The position numbers and the translations under genes were made by a program. From Candidatus Binatia bacterium (lineage in GTDB: Bacteria > Desulfobacterota > Binatia > UBA9968 > JAJDTQ01), in contig JAJEAI010000202.1 of NCBI GenBank assembly GCA_022824205.1, forward strand, positions 1 through 37,270: a DNA stretch of 37,270 nt. The letters run 5' to 3'. Positions 37,171 through 37,270 of this stretch are shown here, one piece after another. The notes under the pieces are model-generated. The model was not told the DNA's origin. It was given only the letters and a program-made list of their open reading frames with translations, and ran no database searches. Each line of letters opens with the position of its first letter. The stretch's first letter is position 1.

Positions 37171-37270
37171 GGAAGAGGGTATCAGCGGGGCAGGAGGCGC
37201 CATAGGGGTTCAATTCTGGTCCGCAGAGGGTTTTTGTAGGGCCGGTGATGACCCTGGTGAGGCGAACCGA
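37171..37270. other. window end, nothing recognised
   Basis: The last 100 bases contain no reading frame or RNA that I can identify. I found no convincing copy of the tRNA 3' end that could be the far attachment site of an island. Confidence 0.4.

Noticed and set aside
36845..37213. 122-residue minus-strand open frame at the window end
   Set aside because: Antisense to the STAND gene end and to the transposase fragment, which gives a recognisable motif on the plus strand.
37190..37240. ggttcaattctggtccgca as the far copy of the tRNA 3' end
   Set aside because: Only ggttcaa matches the T loop; the rest differs, so it is not a convincing attachment repeat.

Overview
The window is GC-rich DNA from a Gram-negative bacterium. 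LptD, a GspD-type secretin, Mpl and an LD-carboxypeptidase point to an outer membrane and a recycled murein layer. The minus-strand order ffh-rpsP-khpA-rimM-trmD-(SPOUT methyltransferase)-rplS is, from general knowledge, typical of deltaproteobacteria (Desulfobacterota, Geobacter-like). I infer an uncultured deltaproteobacterium-grade lineage; the sequence does not fix the species.

Layout. About 1-2685 (+) is the end of the alpha ribosomal operon (rpsK, rpsD, rpoA, rplQ, perhaps the distorted tail of rpsM). It runs on without a visible terminator into a SPOR-domain membrane protein, trpD-trpC-trpF, folC, lptD and a lone GspD-type secretin (2769-11529). Convergent to it on the minus strand are ffh-rpsP-khpA-rimM-trmD-rplS, then rarA (17593 down to 11569). 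The trmD gene is fused to a second SPOUT methyltransferase, and rpsP carries a long Ala/Pro/Glu tail. A low-complexity stretch with a frameshifted DUF2335-like membrane gene lies between ffh and groESL (minus, 20545-18568), and groEL is followed by a strong hairpin. From 20789 (+), ldcA, a serine beta-lactamase-fold hydrolase and mpl overlap end to end and look like a murein-peptide recycling operon. The hydrolase gene is interrupted in frame by about 560 bp of palindromic and 21-bp tandem repeats. An A-type Fe-S carrier, an MDR oxidoreductase, rsmD, coaD and an initiator-like tRNA-Met follow.

After the tRNA and its terminator (about 27650) the character changes abruptly to an accessory, decaying, defence-like region. 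It holds a truncated TIR protein, another gene remnant, a RecD-like helicase with a nuclease-like C-terminus that has lost its middle, and a small minus-strand hypothetical gene. Next come an AAA ATPase broken by a +1 shift and a large STAND-like ATPase with about 14 TPR-like repeats of 43 residues, split by one in-frame TAG. The region ends in a fragment of an IS1634-type transposase. The tRNA probably marks the edge of an integrated island.

The most interesting items are the repeat-stuffed hydrolase in the murein operon, the double SPOUT fusion, the ATPase plus TPR-STAND pair, and the unusual initiator tRNA.
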